A DNA stretch of 64,000 bases, from contig CAVYYW010000041.1 of NCBI GenBank assembly GCA_963772845.1, forward strand, positions 12,165-76,164, written 5' to 3'. Both the position numbers and the translations under genes were made by a program. The notes beneath the pieces are model-generated. The model worked only from the letters and a program-made list of their open reading frames with translations, was not told the origin of the DNA and ran no database searches. How positions within the stretch are numbered: position 1 is the stretch's first letter; every line of letters begins with the position of its first letter. Shown piece after piece: positions 18,130 to 27,558 of the stretch. Source of the DNA: CAVYYW01 sp963772845 (GTDB lineage Bacteria > Bacillota > Bacilli > Bacillales > Sporolactobacillaceae).

Positions 18130-18275
18130 CGGAGGGCGCAGACTCCTCGAAAATGCTTTGCATTTTCTTCGTGCGATGAGGAATCGAAGATGCTGCTTCA
18201 AGTCCTGCGGAATCAGCACGCTTACCCGCAGAAGCGAGGCATTTCCTCTTTCAATGTATAGCATTGCATTTTCTA
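18130..18275. repeat. Dispersed hairpin-rich repeat, copy 4 (short)
   Basis: Contains GACTCCTCGAAAATGC-TTT-GCATTTTCTTCGTGCG (a perfect stem GAAAATGC/GCATTTTC), followed by AAGTCCTGCGGAATCAGCACGC and a degenerate end. It abuts the stop codon of the 3D-domain hydrolase. Confidence 0.8.
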
Positions 18276-18278
18276 CCC

Positions 18279-19220
18279 TCAGTCCCCAGCATCCAGAACA
18301 TTCACCTTTACGGTACGCCTTCCCCAGTCCAGCGCTTTTGATTGCTGGGGGAAAAACAAATCAACACGATGTCCTTTAATTGCACCTCCTGTGTCTCCTG
18401 CTACAGCGTAGCCATATCCTTGAATATACAGGCGGCTTCCTAATGGAATAACAGAGGGATCGACGGCTACAACCTTTAATTCCGGATGTGTATTTAAATT
18501 AATGCCTGTAGCCGTGATGCCGCTGCATCCTGCGCATTGAGCGGTGTATGCCGTACTGTTCATGAAGAGTTCCTTAACAACATGTTGCGGGTGATAACTC
18601 TTTGTTTTCTTTTCATTTGTTTTCCGGGCAGCCCGCTTCGTTTCCTTTACCTTTATTTTTTTTGTTGCCATTGGAGCGGGTTTCTCTTTATTCTCTACAT
18701 TGCTAAGGGCTGCCTTCGTTTCAGGGCCGACAATTCCGTCAATCATCAATTCATGATCGTGCTGGAAATTTAATACAGCCAATCGTGTTAAGGAACCGAA
18801 TACCCCATCCATATGCCCGCTGTAATAGCCTTTCTGTTCAAGATTGGATTGGATCTGCTTTACATCGCCTCCCTTATCTCCTTGCGAAAGCAGTAAAGGA
18901 GACCGTTTCAACGCTTCCGAGATCAGCGCACGTTTTGTGGCATCTCCCACCTCTCCATCGGGTTTCAAATTCCGTTCACTCTGAAAAGTCTTAACGGCTT
19001 TCAGCGTTGCTGTTCCAAAGTAGCCTGTCGGTTTTGTAAGCGGGTAGTAACCGGATTCTTTTAATAGAGTCTGCAAAACTTTAACATTTGGATGCATCGT
19101 CCCTTTTACTAGCTTCTCTTTATTAAAATGAGCATTGGTGACAGAGGGTACAGATAAGATCGACGCTGCACTAAGCGTCGTTGCTGCGATCTTAGCTATC
19201 AGCGCATGGTTATGATTCAT
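18279..19220 (-). CDS. Secreted cell-wall hydrolase: two peptidoglycan-binding domains plus 3D (MltA-like) domain
   Basis: Probable lytic-transglycosylase-like autolysin of 313 residues. A signal peptide occupies about residues 1-32. Two PG_binding_1 modules follow: HPNVKVLQTLLKESGYYPL..GYFGTATLKAVKTFQ and GDVKQIQSNLEQKGYYSGHMDGVFG. After a Lys-rich linker (KKIKVKETKRAARK) comes the C-terminal 3D domain with TAYTAQCAGCSGITATG, PLGSRLYI, AGDTGGAIKGHRVDLFF and the final VLDAGD. The three conserved aspartates of the 3D domain are present. This is the layout of YocH/YorM-type enzymes. The start ATG at 19218-19220 follows GGAGGAGATC; the longer frame upstream is unlikely. The gene appears monocistronic. 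Confidence 0.9.
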   Translation of the reverse strand: MNHNHALIAKIAATTLSAASILSVPSVTNAHFNKEKLVKGTMHPNVKVLQTLLKESGYYPLTKPTGYFGTATLKAVKTFQSERNLKPDGEVGDATKRALISEALKRSPLLLSQGDKGGDVKQIQSNLEQKGYYSGHMDGVFGSLTRLAVLNFQHDHELMIDGIVGPETKAALSNVENKEKPAPMATKKIKVKETKRAARKTNEKKTKSYHPQHVVKELFMNSTAYTAQCAGCSGITATGINLNTHPELKVVAVDPSVIPLGSRLYIQGYGYAVAGDTGGAIKGHRVDLFFPQQSKALDWGRRTVKVNVLDAGD

Positions 19221-19315
19221 ATTTTGATCTCCTCCATTCTTGTCGATCTTTATAGACATATGACACCATTCTACTGTTATGTTTTACGGTTTTGTTACAT
19301 GATTTTCTTTTACAT

Positions 19316-19354
19316 TAAAAGGCCAGCCCTTTTGGTATAAAAGGACCGGCCTTG
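19316..19354 (-). terminator. Terminator of the esterase gene
   Basis: AAGGCCGGTCCTTTT pairs with AAAAGGGCTGGCCTT (minus strand) with one mismatch and is followed by TTAA. It is near the esterase stop codon at 19367. Confidence 0.8.
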
Positions 19355-19366
19355 TAAGATTATCGG

Positions 19367-20576
19367 TTATTGGATTGTCTTCAAAGAGTTATAGAATGGA
19401 TAGAAATTTTCGATAGATTCAAAGCTTCCAGAATCCGGCGGCTTATTTCCTTGTTCCACCCATTCTTCCAAGTAGAGAAGCGCTGCTTCATAATAAGAAT
19501 GCACAGGCTGTTGTTTTCCCTTATGCTGCGTGAGGAGGCCGTCAACATGGTTCCCTCTTTCTATTTCATATAAACGGTGGTACTCTTCAGCACCTGCCGC
19601 TTTTACTAATGAAGCATATCCCTCCGCATGATATTTAAAAGGAATAAGGCAATCCCAGTTACCTGCCACACTCAGCAATGGACGTGTCAGGTCCCCGGTG
19701 TTGTAGAGAGGTTTCATTCGTTTCCGGGTTATCTCTTCTCGTTCTTCCCATTGATAAAATAAATCACGAGGATCCTTCAGCCAGCTGTTTTGCCAGGCTT
19801 TATTGAAGCCTTCCCAGCCAGGATCAAGATTTTTTCCGTACAGCCACAAACTGACAAGCCAGTATGTTTCATAATACGTTTTCCAGAAGGGTTCTGAATC
19901 AGGATGGAGGCCTGACTCTAGAAGTTTTTCATATGCATCGCCACTTCTCTGTCTGCACCGTGCCACCCGTTAAATCAGCATATACCGGGTATGCTTTGAC
20001 CCATTCAGCAAGCGTTGCCAGCAGATGACGCTCTTTTGGAGCCCATAGAACTCCCTCCCACTCAACCCCTCCTGTGTAAAGCTCTGGAAAGCGTTCCAGC
20101 ATCGCTCGGGTCACATAACCGCCATTGCTGACGCCTGTTATATAAATCTGATCCGCTTCACGTCCATAGCTTTGCACGGTTTTACGGCCTGCCTCCAACG
20201 TCAGCTTGTAATATGACTCAAGCCATTCTTCCATGCTCCTGGAAGAGTCCCTGAGTGTCAGACCGGGCGTTGCTTTATCACAAGCAGCATAGGCATAGCC
20301 TTTTTGAAGAATAATATCACTTAGTAGAAGATCAAGCGAAAAAGCGTTTCTTACAGCAGGAGTTGCTCCGATAATCATCTTCCCGTTCCAGCGGTCTTTT
20401 TCGGGAAAACGCATCACACAGGATGCGTTGTCTATGACCCCTGTTAGCTGTCTGCCGGGAACTTTATGCATGATGTAAGGTTTTCGGTAGACCAGAGGCA
20501 GAGCCTCTTCATTAATGCCGATACCAGCAGTTGAAAGATCCTCATGATACGTTGCTTGGAAGTCTGTCAAATGCAT
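19367..20576 (-). pseudogene. Alpha/beta-hydrolase (tannase/feruloyl-esterase-like), broken by one extra base
   Basis: Two overlapping minus-strand frames make one protein of about 400 residues. The N-terminal part (20576 to about 19950) has the nucleophile elbow YITGVSNGGYVTRAMLERFPE and WEGVLWAP. The C-terminal part (about 19965 to 19367) has LLSVAGNWDCLIPFKYHAEGY (acid) and YEIERGNHVDGL (His). Removing one base near 19945-19950 joins EK to GDAYEKLLESG. The start ATG at 20574-20576 follows GAGGGGG. The protein has no signal peptide. Because the whole catalytic triad survives, the lesion is recent or a base-calling error. The substrate is unknown. Confidence 0.8.
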
Positions 20577-20590
20577 ATCCCCCCTCTAAA

Positions 20591-20764
20591 TTAAAAGCCA
20601 GGAATGAAGAAATCCCCCGGATGTTGCTGACTCAGGTTAATTTGTGAAATATTCTGCTCCGCAAGAAGGCTGGCTTTGCCCCCTGCAATCGCCTTTTCAT
20701 CATTAATTAATATACCCACCGCAACCAGCATAATAACAACTTTTAACAGGAATGGCCTCTTCAA
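20591..20764 (-). CDS. Small membrane/exported protein after bdbC, 57 residues
   Basis: Not a family I recognise. A TTG start at 20762-20764 stands six bases after GGAGAG and gives a short Lys/Arg-containing N-terminus, then the hydrophobic stretch FLLKVVIMLVAVGILI, then a polar tail (SLLAEQNISQINLSQQHPGDFF). This is a signal anchor or secretion signal with a short extracytoplasmic part. It follows bdbC by 14 bases in the same direction and is probably co-transcribed, so it may be an oxidation substrate-independent partner; it has no cysteine. An in-frame ATG 21 bases upstream is possible. Confidence 0.55.
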   Translation of the reverse strand: MKRPFLLKVVIMLVAVGILINDEKAIAGGKASLLAEQNISQINLSQQHPGDFFIPGF

Positions 20765-20778
20765 AAAAAACTCTCCAA

Positions 20779-21210
20779 TCATGATTGTTTTTTTGTTCGA
20801 AGCGTGACTGAAAGACTGATAATAATCAGAATGAATGCCGTGAAAGCTAGAAATGGGATCGTGATGAAGCCAAGCCAGTTGATATACTCTCCGCTGCATG
20901 GCACGCCAGCCTGACACATAGACACCTTTAAGGAAAATTTCTGTTCCATATACTGCATTACTGAAAAACAGGCACCGATGATTGTTAGCGGCAAGACATA
21001 ATAAGCAATACGGCGATCATTCCGAAAGCAAGCTACACCTAATATAATCGTGAGCGGGTACATAAAAATCCTCTGATACCAGCACATTTCACATGGCTGA
21101 AAGCCTGCTATTTCACTAAAATACAAACTTCCTAAAGTAGCAGTGATTGATATGATCCATGCAGCATACAGCCCTTTACTTAATGACAGGCTACCCATTA
21201 TTCGAGGCAT
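20779..21210 (-). CDS. bdbC: Thiol-disulfide oxidoreductase BdbC (DsbB family)
   Basis: Membrane quinone reductase that re-oxidizes BdbD. The 143-residue protein has four hydrophobic segments, the CXXC pair in FQPCEMCWYQRIFMYP and the second cysteine pair in SMCQAGVPCSGEYINWLGF, both complete. The ATG at 21210 and another at 21198 both overlap the end of bdbD; AAGGGG precedes them. bdbC therefore shares a coupled transcript with bdbD. The pair makes disulfides in exported proteins (in B. subtilis, including competence proteins). Confidence 0.93.
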   Translation of the reverse strand: MPRIMGSLSLSKGLYAAWIISITATLGSLYFSEIAGFQPCEMCWYQRIFMYPLTIILGVACFRNDRRIAYYVLPLTIIGACFSVMQYMEQKFSLKVSMCQAGVPCSGEYINWLGFITIPFLAFTAFILIIISLSVTLRTKKQS

Positions 21211-21967
21211 CCCCTTTTACAGCACTCTCAATGGCTGCCTGAATCTTACCGTAATCCAGCGGGCTGACAGACTTTCCGTTCACATAGAGCCCTGGCGTTC
21301 CTTGCATACCTATTTTCTGTCCCATGTTGTAATCACTGACCACGTCGCTTTGATAAGCTCGGTTATCGAGAGAAGCCTGGAATTTCTTCACATCCAACGA
21401 TGGGACTGTTTGTTTGGCAATGTTGGTGAGCAGGTCTTTGGTGACCCATTGTTTATCCTCAGAACCCTGAGCCTCATATAAAGCTTTGTGGAAATCCCAG
21501 AAAGCTACGGGATCCTGCCGATAAACCGCTTCTCCAGCATTTGCAGCAAGCTGCGATCCGTCTCCAAGTATCGTGTAATTTATAAAGAAAAACTGAACTT
21601 TACCGGTATCAATATAATCTTTTTTGATCTGCGGGAAAATAGTTTCCTCGAACTGTTTACAATAAATACAGCGATAGTCTCCAAATTCAGCTATTTTTAC
21701 AGGCGCATTTGAATTTCCTAGCGATGGCTGGCTGCTGTAATCAATCTGAGGCTTTTTTTGATTCTTCGTTGTATTGGATGACTTTGGAGCAGGCTGTATG
21801 GTTTGATTATTTTGACTCTGATTCTGAAAAACAATCGCTACGATTGAAACAATCAGGACCACGACCAAGACAGTGCTGAACACCACAATGTGCCTCTGCC
21901 GCCTAGATTGCTTCTCCATTTCGCTTTGACGCTTTTTTTTAGAAATCTGATGATGTTTTTTTGACAT
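21191..21967 (-). CDS. bdbD: Extracytoplasmic thiol-disulfide oxidoreductase BdbD (DsbA family)
   Basis: Membrane-anchored thiol oxidase of 258 residues. A basic N-terminus (KKHHQISKKKRQSEM) precedes one membrane segment at about 27-47, a Gln/Asn/Pro-rich linker, and a thioredoxin fold with active site FGDYRCIYCKQFEE. The cis-Pro loop is GMQGTPGLYVNG. The family's active site is often CPxC, so CIYC is a variant. The start follows AAGAGGTGTC. bdbC overlaps its stop codon by about 20 bases. Confidence 0.93.
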   Translation of the reverse strand: MSKKHHQISKKKRQSEMEKQSRRQRHIVVFSTVLVVVLIVSIVAIVFQNQSQNNQTIQPAPKSSNTTKNQKKPQIDYSSQPSLGNSNAPVKIAEFGDYRCIYCKQFEETIFPQIKKDYIDTGKVQFFFINYTILGDGSQLAANAGEAVYRQDPVAFWDFHKALYEAQGSEDKQWVTKDLLTNIAKQTVPSLDVKKFQASLDNRAYQSDVVSDYNMGQKIGMQGTPGLYVNGKSVSPLDYGKIQAAIESAVKGDASNNG

Positions 21968-22045
21968 AAGACACCTCTTACATTTACATTTATGGACAGT
22001 TTACCATAATTACTGATAATATTCCTAAAACCATTGACCTCTCAG

Positions 22046-22754
22046 CTATCTCTTCTTTAACAAAGTTGAAAGGTTTACATATTCATAGTCTTTGCCGCTG
22101 CCATTGAGGAATTCATCCAGTGCTTCGATCGTCATCGCAGGGGCTTCAGCGTCTGCTCCTGGGTTATCTCCGCGATCATGCAGCACTATAATAGCACCAT
22201 CCTTAACGGTTTTCTTAAGCCGGCTAACTAATCGAGCTTTCCCGAGGGCAAGCCTCCAGTCTCCCAATATGGCAGACCACATGACAATTTTATAAGGCTT
22301 AGAACCCAAATGTACAAGAGCGTTTAAATGCCCCCATGGCGGCCGATAATAGTATGGAGGCTCCCCAATAATGGATTCGATTATATCCGCGGTTTTTTGG
22401 CATTGCTGCTTTACACCTAACGGGGATAGAAACCAGTTGCTTTTATGCCTGTAATGATGAATGCCGATCTCATGCCCCTCCTCCTTCATTCTTCTAAGGA
22501 TCTCAGGGTTAGACAAGAGCATTTTCCCCAACTACAAAGAAAGTGGCTTTCACGTGATATGCTTTGAGAAGATCCAGCAGTTTAGGGGTATAAACAGGAT
22601 GCGGACCATCATCGAAGGTGAGCGCTGCCTGTCCGGCGGTTTCTCCTTTTTGGATCACCCCCAAGTTGAGCATGCGAAAAAGAAAGGTCGGAATAATACT
22701 GTACAGAAGGAATAATCCTATTATAAAACCTATAATTATTAGTATAATAAACAA
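22046..22754 (-). pseudogene. Polysaccharide deacetylase (NodB homology), broken by one extra base
   Basis: Two minus-strand frames form one membrane-anchored deacetylase of about 235 residues. The first (22754 to about 22515) has an N-terminal membrane segment and ALTFDDGPHPVYTPKLLDLL (catalytic/metal Asp). The second (about 22525 to 22046) has EGHEIGIHHYRHKS (metal His pair), YYRPPWGH, and AIIVLHDRGDN. Deleting the G in GCTCTTGTCTAAC near 22515 gives GENALSNPEILRRM, restoring the family sequence. All motifs survive. The family de-N-acetylates peptidoglycan or chitin-like glycans. It is divergent from dedA. The start follows AAGGGGAGC. Confidence 0.82.
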
Positions 22755-22881
22755 TTAAGCTCCCCTTTTCTGAGTCGTACTTTTACATTCTGACGTTTAC
22801 TTTATTTTAAAAGTATATTACATTTAAATTCATGTTGGGCATGTTTTGTAAATCTAAACAACATTTAAAAAGAGGTCTGAA

Positions 22882-23475
22882 ATGGAACACTTCCAACCCT
22901 ATTTAGTGACATACGGGTATTTTGCAATTTTTGTTCTGATTTTCTTTGGAATTGTGGGGATCCCATCTCCGGAGGAATCTTTATTGCTGTTCGTTGGCGT
23001 TGCGGTCTCACAAGGGTCACTAAATCTTTATATGTGCATACTTATCGCCTTTTCTGGCGCATTTACAGGGATGGCTGCTTCATACGTGATCGGCTATTAT
23101 ATCGGCAAACCTTTTGTCTATAAATATGGAAAATATATTGGTCTGAACAGAAAACGCTGGACCCGGGCCCGCAAAACATTTAAAAAATATGCTATTTTCG
23201 CGGTGGCTCTAGGCTTCTTTATCCCAGGGATCCGGCAGATCAATCCATACATGGCAGGAATCAGCCGTTATAAGCTGCTGTCGTACCTTATATCCGCTTT
23301 TATTGGAGGCGCACTTTGGTCGGCTACCTTCGTTTTGCTGGGGTACTTCTTAGGAAATAAGATTCAGCAGTATCTAACCTTTACACCTGTCCATCTTGTT
23401 ATCGCAGGAAGTTTTTTTCTAGTTATCTTTTTCATCTTTGCAGCGGTTCATTTTGCAAAAGTAAGAAAAACATAA
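22882..23475 (+). CDS. DedA-family membrane protein
   Basis: Integral membrane protein of 197 residues with the SNARE-associated (VTT) domain. FGIVGIPSPEESLLLFVG holds the conserved acidic loop, and LGFFIPGIRQINPYMAGIS the conserved Arg/Pro re-entrant loop. DedA proteins are linked to flipping of undecaprenyl phosphate or phosphatidylethanolamine and to membrane-potential homeostasis. The start ATG follows AAAGAGG. It is a single gene with its own terminator. A second DedA domain occurs in the fusion at 28772-30082. Confidence 0.92.
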   Translation: MEHFQPYLVTYGYFAIFVLIFFGIVGIPSPEESLLLFVGVAVSQGSLNLYMCILIAFSGAFTGMAASYVIGYYIGKPFVYKYGKYIGLNRKRWTRARKTFKKYAIFAVALGFFIPGIRQINPYMAGISRYKLLSYLISAFIGGALWSATFVLLGYFLGNKIQQYLTFTPVHLVIAGSFFLVIFFIFAAVHFAKVRKT

Positions 23476-23497
23476 AAACAAAATTGAATCTCAATAA

Positions 23498-23527
23498 GAA
23501 AGCGAACCTCATAAGGTTCGCTTTTAT
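23498..23527. terminator. Terminator between dedA and the glycosyltransferase gene
   Basis: AAAGCGAACCT / AGGTTCGCTTTT, a perfect 11-bp stem with a four-base loop, between convergent genes; it can act both ways. Confidence 0.88.
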
Positions 23528-23545
23528 ATATATAATGGCTGTCTG

Positions 23546-24754
23546 CTAATCAAGCGCAATTTTTTTTGCGTATCTTTTCAATTTGTTCACCAGACTAAAA
23601 TGCACAGGGAGCGCATTTTTACTTTGGTTGAGGAAGACACCTTCCTGAACATTCGCCGATATAAAGCGAAACATTTCATTCATAGAGCCCATTTCAATCT
23701 GAGATTGATAGGCTTCAATCGTTTTTTCCCATCTTTTCATCGCAAAATCACTGCTCAATACGTCGATCAATTGCTTTTCGAGACTTTGGGTTTCGTCGAG
23801 TTCATGCACAAGCTTTTGATCTTTCAAATACTGCAGGTTAATAAACTCTTGGCCAGGAAGAGCTGAGTGTACAAATATGGGCAATTTTTTTCTTAGAGCT
23901 TCGCTGACTGTTGCTCCCCCAGGTTTAGTAACCAAGGCATCTGATTCCTCGTAAATTCTGTTCATTTCTTCTCTGGAGGAGACATAAGCCAATGGTGTCA
24001 CATGCTCATAGTTCAATTCTTTTATATCATTATATAACTGTTCATTTTTTCCGCAAAGAATAACGTAGTGAATATTGGCCTCAGGGCTGGTGCCGTTAAT
24101 GAAGCCAAGCATATTGCCAAGACCGCTGCTTCCTCCTGCCATTAGCACACGCTTGGTTTTGGTACGGTTTTTCTTCGATTTAATCGTGCCTTCTGTAAAG
24201 CTTTCATGGACCGGAATCCCCGTTACAATAATATCCCGCTCATCAATATGATGTTTGTCAATCATTTGGCGTTTCACGTCAAGGTTGGGAACAAGATGAT
24301 AATCAATCCCTTGACGTCCCCAAATATCATTCATAAAAAAGTCTGTATAGGCATTAATTACCGGAATGCTTACAATTCCTTCTTCTTTCAGCCGGCTCAT
24401 CCATAATGAGGGGAAACCGTGGCTGCATACTACAAGATCTGGCTTCTCTTCACTCAGAAGTTTTTTCAAGTAATAAAGAAAGTATTTCTCAAGTGCCGAA
24501 AAAGAACAAGGGCTATGAGACTTTGTATAAGCAAAATGTTTATATGCCCAGTCATAGGAATGGGGTGTATGGTGAATCCACTTTAAATAAAACTTAGAAA
24601 CCGCTTTTTCTAAAAAGCGGCTGCTGTAGCTTAAAAGATCCACTTTTTTGCATTCAATTTCATCTGTTCTTTTCATCATCATGTCTGTTAGTGCATCTGC
24701 TACACGATGATGCCCCGATGGCATTTCAAACAAAGGCAAGAACAATATTTTCAT
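23546..24754 (-). CDS. Diacylglycerol glycosyltransferase family protein (MGDG-synthase fold)
   Basis: Peripheral membrane glycosyltransferase of 402 residues. The N-terminal MGDG-synthase domain begins ILFLPLFEMPSGHHRVADAL and contains VVCSHGFPSLWMSRL. The C-terminal UDP-sugar domain has RVLMAGGSSGLGNML, DALVTKPGGATVSEAL and PGQEFINLQYL. It is closest in layout to YkoN/UgtP-type enzymes that add hexoses to diacylglycerol, making glycolipids or the lipoteichoic-acid anchor. The divergent neighbour is an LtaS-type enzyme, which fits a membrane-polymer role. The start follows AAAAGGAGC. Confidence 0.88.
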   Translation of the reverse strand: MKILFLPLFEMPSGHHRVADALTDMMMKRTDEIECKKVDLLSYSSRFLEKAVSKFYLKWIHHTPHSYDWAYKHFAYTKSHSPCSFSALEKYFLYYLKKLLSEEKPDLVVCSHGFPSLWMSRLKEEGIVSIPVINAYTDFFMNDIWGRQGIDYHLVPNLDVKRQMIDKHHIDERDIIVTGIPVHESFTEGTIKSKKNRTKTKRVLMAGGSSGLGNMLGFINGTSPEANIHYVILCGKNEQLYNDIKELNYEHVTPLAYVSSREEMNRIYEESDALVTKPGGATVSEALRKKLPIFVHSALPGQEFINLQYLKDQKLVHELDETQSLEKQLIDVLSSDFAMKRWEKTIEAYQSQIEMGSMNEMFRFISANVQEGVFLNQSKNALPVHFSLVNKLKRYAKKIALD

Positions 24755-25150
24755 TGGAATAGCTCCTTTTATTCAATGTCCTAAGGAATAGAATTATATT
24801 GTTAATCATTTATATAAGACCGTCGGCTATAATGGCAAAGATAGCATTGTAGTCCTAGCCATTAATTAAAGGACGCCTCTGCTGGTTAAAAGTTCATAAT
24901 TAATTAATCTTTTCAGTGGCAATTCATTTCAACTTTATATAAAGTAAAAGAATACCAGAAAAATATAAAAAAACAATAAATCGCTCAATTAATTGTAAAA
25001 GCAAGTGAACAATTTAGCAATAAGAGATATGTTTTCTTAATTATTCTCATTTTTTTACACATTTACTTTATATGGTGTGAACATCTGTTATGCTTATAGA
25101 ATTGGCTACGTATCACATGCCAGTTAAGATCAACTGAGGTGATTCATGAA
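24755..25150. other. Divergent promoter region, glycosyltransferase / LtaS-like gene
   Basis: AT-rich spacer. TATAAT occurs at 24828-24833 on the plus strand, and its complement ATTATA at 24793-24798, but neither has a convincing -35 partner. There is no repeat copy and no open frame of note. Confidence 0.4.
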
Positions 25151-27025
25151 ATGTCTAATTTAAAACGGTTTATAAAAAGTCAATATTTTATTTTCTCAAT
25201 ATTACTCACTCTAAAGGCCATTTTCGTCCATGGTTTGTTGTTCCATGATTATGATGTTGTAAAAGCTTTTATTCTAGAAGGCTGCTACATTTTCCTTCTT
25301 TTAGGATTTGTTGAATTTTTGCCTGTTACGGTGAAAAGCTGGGGATACTTTGCTGCCGATGCGCTCATCACGACTGTTTTTACAGGCATTATTCTGTACG
25401 GGTCATATTTTAATATTATACCGACTTATTTTGCCCTGTTTGAGCTCGGACAGGTGTCGAGTGTCAGCGACAGTGTCTTATCCCTATTGAACCCATTGTA
25501 TCTCCTTCTTTATCTCGATATTATGATCCTGGTCATCTTCCGTATTTCTAAGAAACTACCATTTCCAGCGGCTCGAATCAATAAGAAATGGTTAGGTATG
25601 GCATTTTCTCTTTCTATAATTATTGCCAGCCTTGCGTTTATGCATTACAGAAGCGACGACATTGCCAATCCAGTTCTTGCTGCGGAAGACAAAGGAATCT
25701 TTAATTATGAATTGCTTAATATTTATAAAAATCCTTCAAATCAGACCAAACCTTTATCTTCTAACTTAACACCTGCTCAAATCAATCATACGATTCAATC
25801 TATTAAAGGAATCGATAAGAAGCCACAGAATAAAAGGCAGGACTTTGGCGTAGCAAAAGGACGCAATGTTATTGTCATTCAGCTGGAATCATTTGAAGAC
25901 TTTTTGATTGGTCTGAAGGTTAATGGGCAAACGGTTACCCCCAACTTAAATAAACTAGTTAAAAAAAGCCTTTATTTTCCTGATGTTTATCAGCAGGTCG
26001 GGCCAGGCAATACCTCTGATGCAGAATTCATGATGAATACGTCTCTGTTTCCAGAGTCTTACAGCCCTACTGCGTTATCAGAAGGTGATCGGGCTTATCC
26101 TAGCCTTCCAAAACTACTTGGCAGCAAAGGCTACAATACAATGACCTTTCATGCTGATGAACTGAAATTCTGGAACCGGGATGAGCTTTACCCTGGGCTC
26201 GGCTTTAATCATTATTATGAACAACCTTTATACGGTCAACAGGACATTGTCGGACTTGGTCCGTCAGATGATGTGCTTTATGGAAAGACCGCTGGTATTC
26301 TTAACAAAAGCAGCCAGCCATTTTATGCACAGGTTGTATCCTTGTCAAGTCACCATCCATATAAAATACCTGCAAGCAAGCAAGGCCTTTCTCTTCCGGC
26401 AAAGTATAACGGATCTATTGTCGGAGACTACCTGCAGGCACAGCATTACACCGATGCTTCCTTAGGAAGGTTCATTGATCAACTTAAGGCAAAAGGTCTA
26501 TGGAACAACAGCGTAATTATGCTGTACGGGGATCATTTCGGACTATCGAATGATATGTTTAACAGTACAGATGAGAGCCTTATGAAAGATCTGATCGGTC
26601 ATCCTTATACAAAAGAAGATCGGTATAACATTCCTTTAATTGCGGCTGTTCCAGGCAAAGTTCAGCATCAGACAATTACCAAGGTTGGCGGGCAATTAGA
26701 CTTCCTTCCAACGCTTACAAATCTTTTGGGTATTCCAATCGATCACAAGCTCGTTCACTTTGGCCAAGATATACTAAATACGAATTCAAACACAATCGGC
26801 ATGCGTTACTATATGCCTGAAGGCTCCTTTATTAATAAGTCCATCATATACGAGCCGGATAAATCATTCAGCGATGGCACTGCGATTAACAGACTTACCG
26901 GAAAAAAGGCTGGCTTTAAAGACTATCATTCCGAATACGAAAAAGTTATTCATCTGGAGGACCTTTCTGACGCATACATTCAGTCTTTGCCAGTCAGAAG
27001 CAACCCTTCAAAATCTGCAAAATAG
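25151..27025 (+). CDS. LtaS-family sulfatase-fold membrane enzyme (lipoteichoic-acid synthase/primase-like)
   Basis: Membrane enzyme of 624 residues. Five hydrophobic segments occupy about residues 1-185, followed by an extracellular sulfatase domain. NVIVIQLESFEDFLIG holds the first metal Glu, VGPGNTSDAEFMMNTSLFP the nucleophile Thr, and MLYGDHFGLS the Asp-His metal site. FHADELKFWNRDELY and SLSSHHPYKIP complete the usual set. LtaS enzymes polymerize glycerol phosphate from phosphatidylglycerol onto a glycolipid. Which paralog type (synthase, primase, YqgS) is unclear. ATG at 25151 follows GAGGTGAT; a GTG at 25139 overlaps that site. It ends at a strong terminator. The divergent glycolipid glycosyltransferase is a fitting partner. 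Confidence 0.88.
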   Translation: MSNLKRFIKSQYFIFSILLTLKAIFVHGLLFHDYDVVKAFILEGCYIFLLLGFVEFLPVTVKSWGYFAADALITTVFTGIILYGSYFNIIPTYFALFELGQVSSVSDSVLSLLNPLYLLLYLDIMILVIFRISKKLPFPAARINKKWLGMAFSLSIIIASLAFMHYRSDDIANPVLAAEDKGIFNYELLNIYKNPSNQTKPLSSNLTPAQINHTIQSIKGIDKKPQNKRQDFGVAKGRNVIVIQLESFEDFLIGLKVNGQTVTPNLNKLVKKSLYFPDVYQQVGPGNTSDAEFMMNTSLFPESYSPTALSEGDRAYPSLPKLLGSKGYNTMTFHADELKFWNRDELYPGLGFNHYYEQPLYGQQDIVGLGPSDDVLYGKTAGILNKSSQPFYAQVVSLSSHHPYKIPASKQGLSLPAKYNGSIVGDYLQAQHYTDASLGRFIDQLKAKGLWNNSVIMLYGDHFGLSNDMFNSTDESLMKDLIGHPYTKEDRYNIPLIAAVPGKVQHQTITKVGGQLDFLPTLTNLLGIPIDHKLVHFGQDILNTNSNTIGMRYYMPEGSFINKSIIYEPDKSFSDGTAINRLTGKKAGFKDYHSEYEKVIHLEDLSDAYIQSLPVRSNPSKSAK

Positions 27026-27032
27026 TCATTCG

Positions 27033-27063
27033 AACCCGCTGCCTAAGCAGCGGGTTTTGCTTT
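27033..27063 (+). terminator. Terminator of the LtaS-like gene
   Basis: AACCCGCTGC-CTAA-GCAGCGGGTT is a perfect 10-bp stem, followed by TTGCTTT. Confidence 0.85.
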
Positions 27064-27248
27064 GAATTTATACCCCGTACACATTTGGAGAACTCGTTTT
27101 TCCACCAACAGGTCTTTGCTATATTTAAAAATCTACTCGAAAATAATGTCTCTATTGGAATTCGTCTGAAAGGTTTTCAAATAACTAAAAGGGGGAAAGA
27201 TGGGTAAGTAGCAAAAGATGCGGCAATTGAACAAGAAAGGTGAGAACT

Positions 27249-27419
27249 ATGAACCAGGAAAAGAATGTATTTTCCTCTGATAAAAGAAAAAATCAACTTA
27301 TTACGATGCTGATTAATAAAGGTATATATAAAAAAGAAGGCAAGCATTTATATGATTTAAGCATTCAGGATTTGGAACAAACATGGAAAGGCGCTCATTC
27401 AGCGCCAGCATGCTACTAA
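27249..27419 (+). CDS. fbpA: FbpA-family (Fur-regulated basic protein A) small protein, 56 residues
   Basis: Small protein resembling Fur-regulated basic protein A: RKNQLITMLINKGIYKKEGK then LYDLSIQDLEQTWK matches the family's 'LI..LI..G.YKK..KQLYELTL.DLE' pattern. FbpA is thought to help the small RNA FsrA in the iron-sparing response. The start ATG at 27249 follows AAAGGTGAG. I did not find a clear Fur box (GATAATGATAATCATTATC-like) upstream. It is short, so the assignment rests on the helical core and the spacing of conserved residues. Confidence 0.7.
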   Translation: MNQEKNVFSSDKRKNQLITMLINKGIYKKEGKHLYDLSIQDLEQTWKGAHSAPACY

Positions 27420-27521
27420 TACAACAATCAATGACCTTGATCCTTTGACAGGACTCGCCGTATCACGCTGCCTTTTCGGAACAAGGGGGCTTATCCCTTT
27501 TCTTCTCACACATATAAATTT

Positions 27522-27558
27522 AAAAAGATGCCATTCCTCCACAGGGATGGCATCTTTT
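27522..27558 (-). terminator. Terminator after the 26-residue membrane peptide gene
   Basis: AAAAGATGCCATCCCT pairs with AGGAATGGCATCTTTT (one mismatch) on the minus strand, beginning at the peptide's stop codon and followed by TTAAA. Confidence 0.85.
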
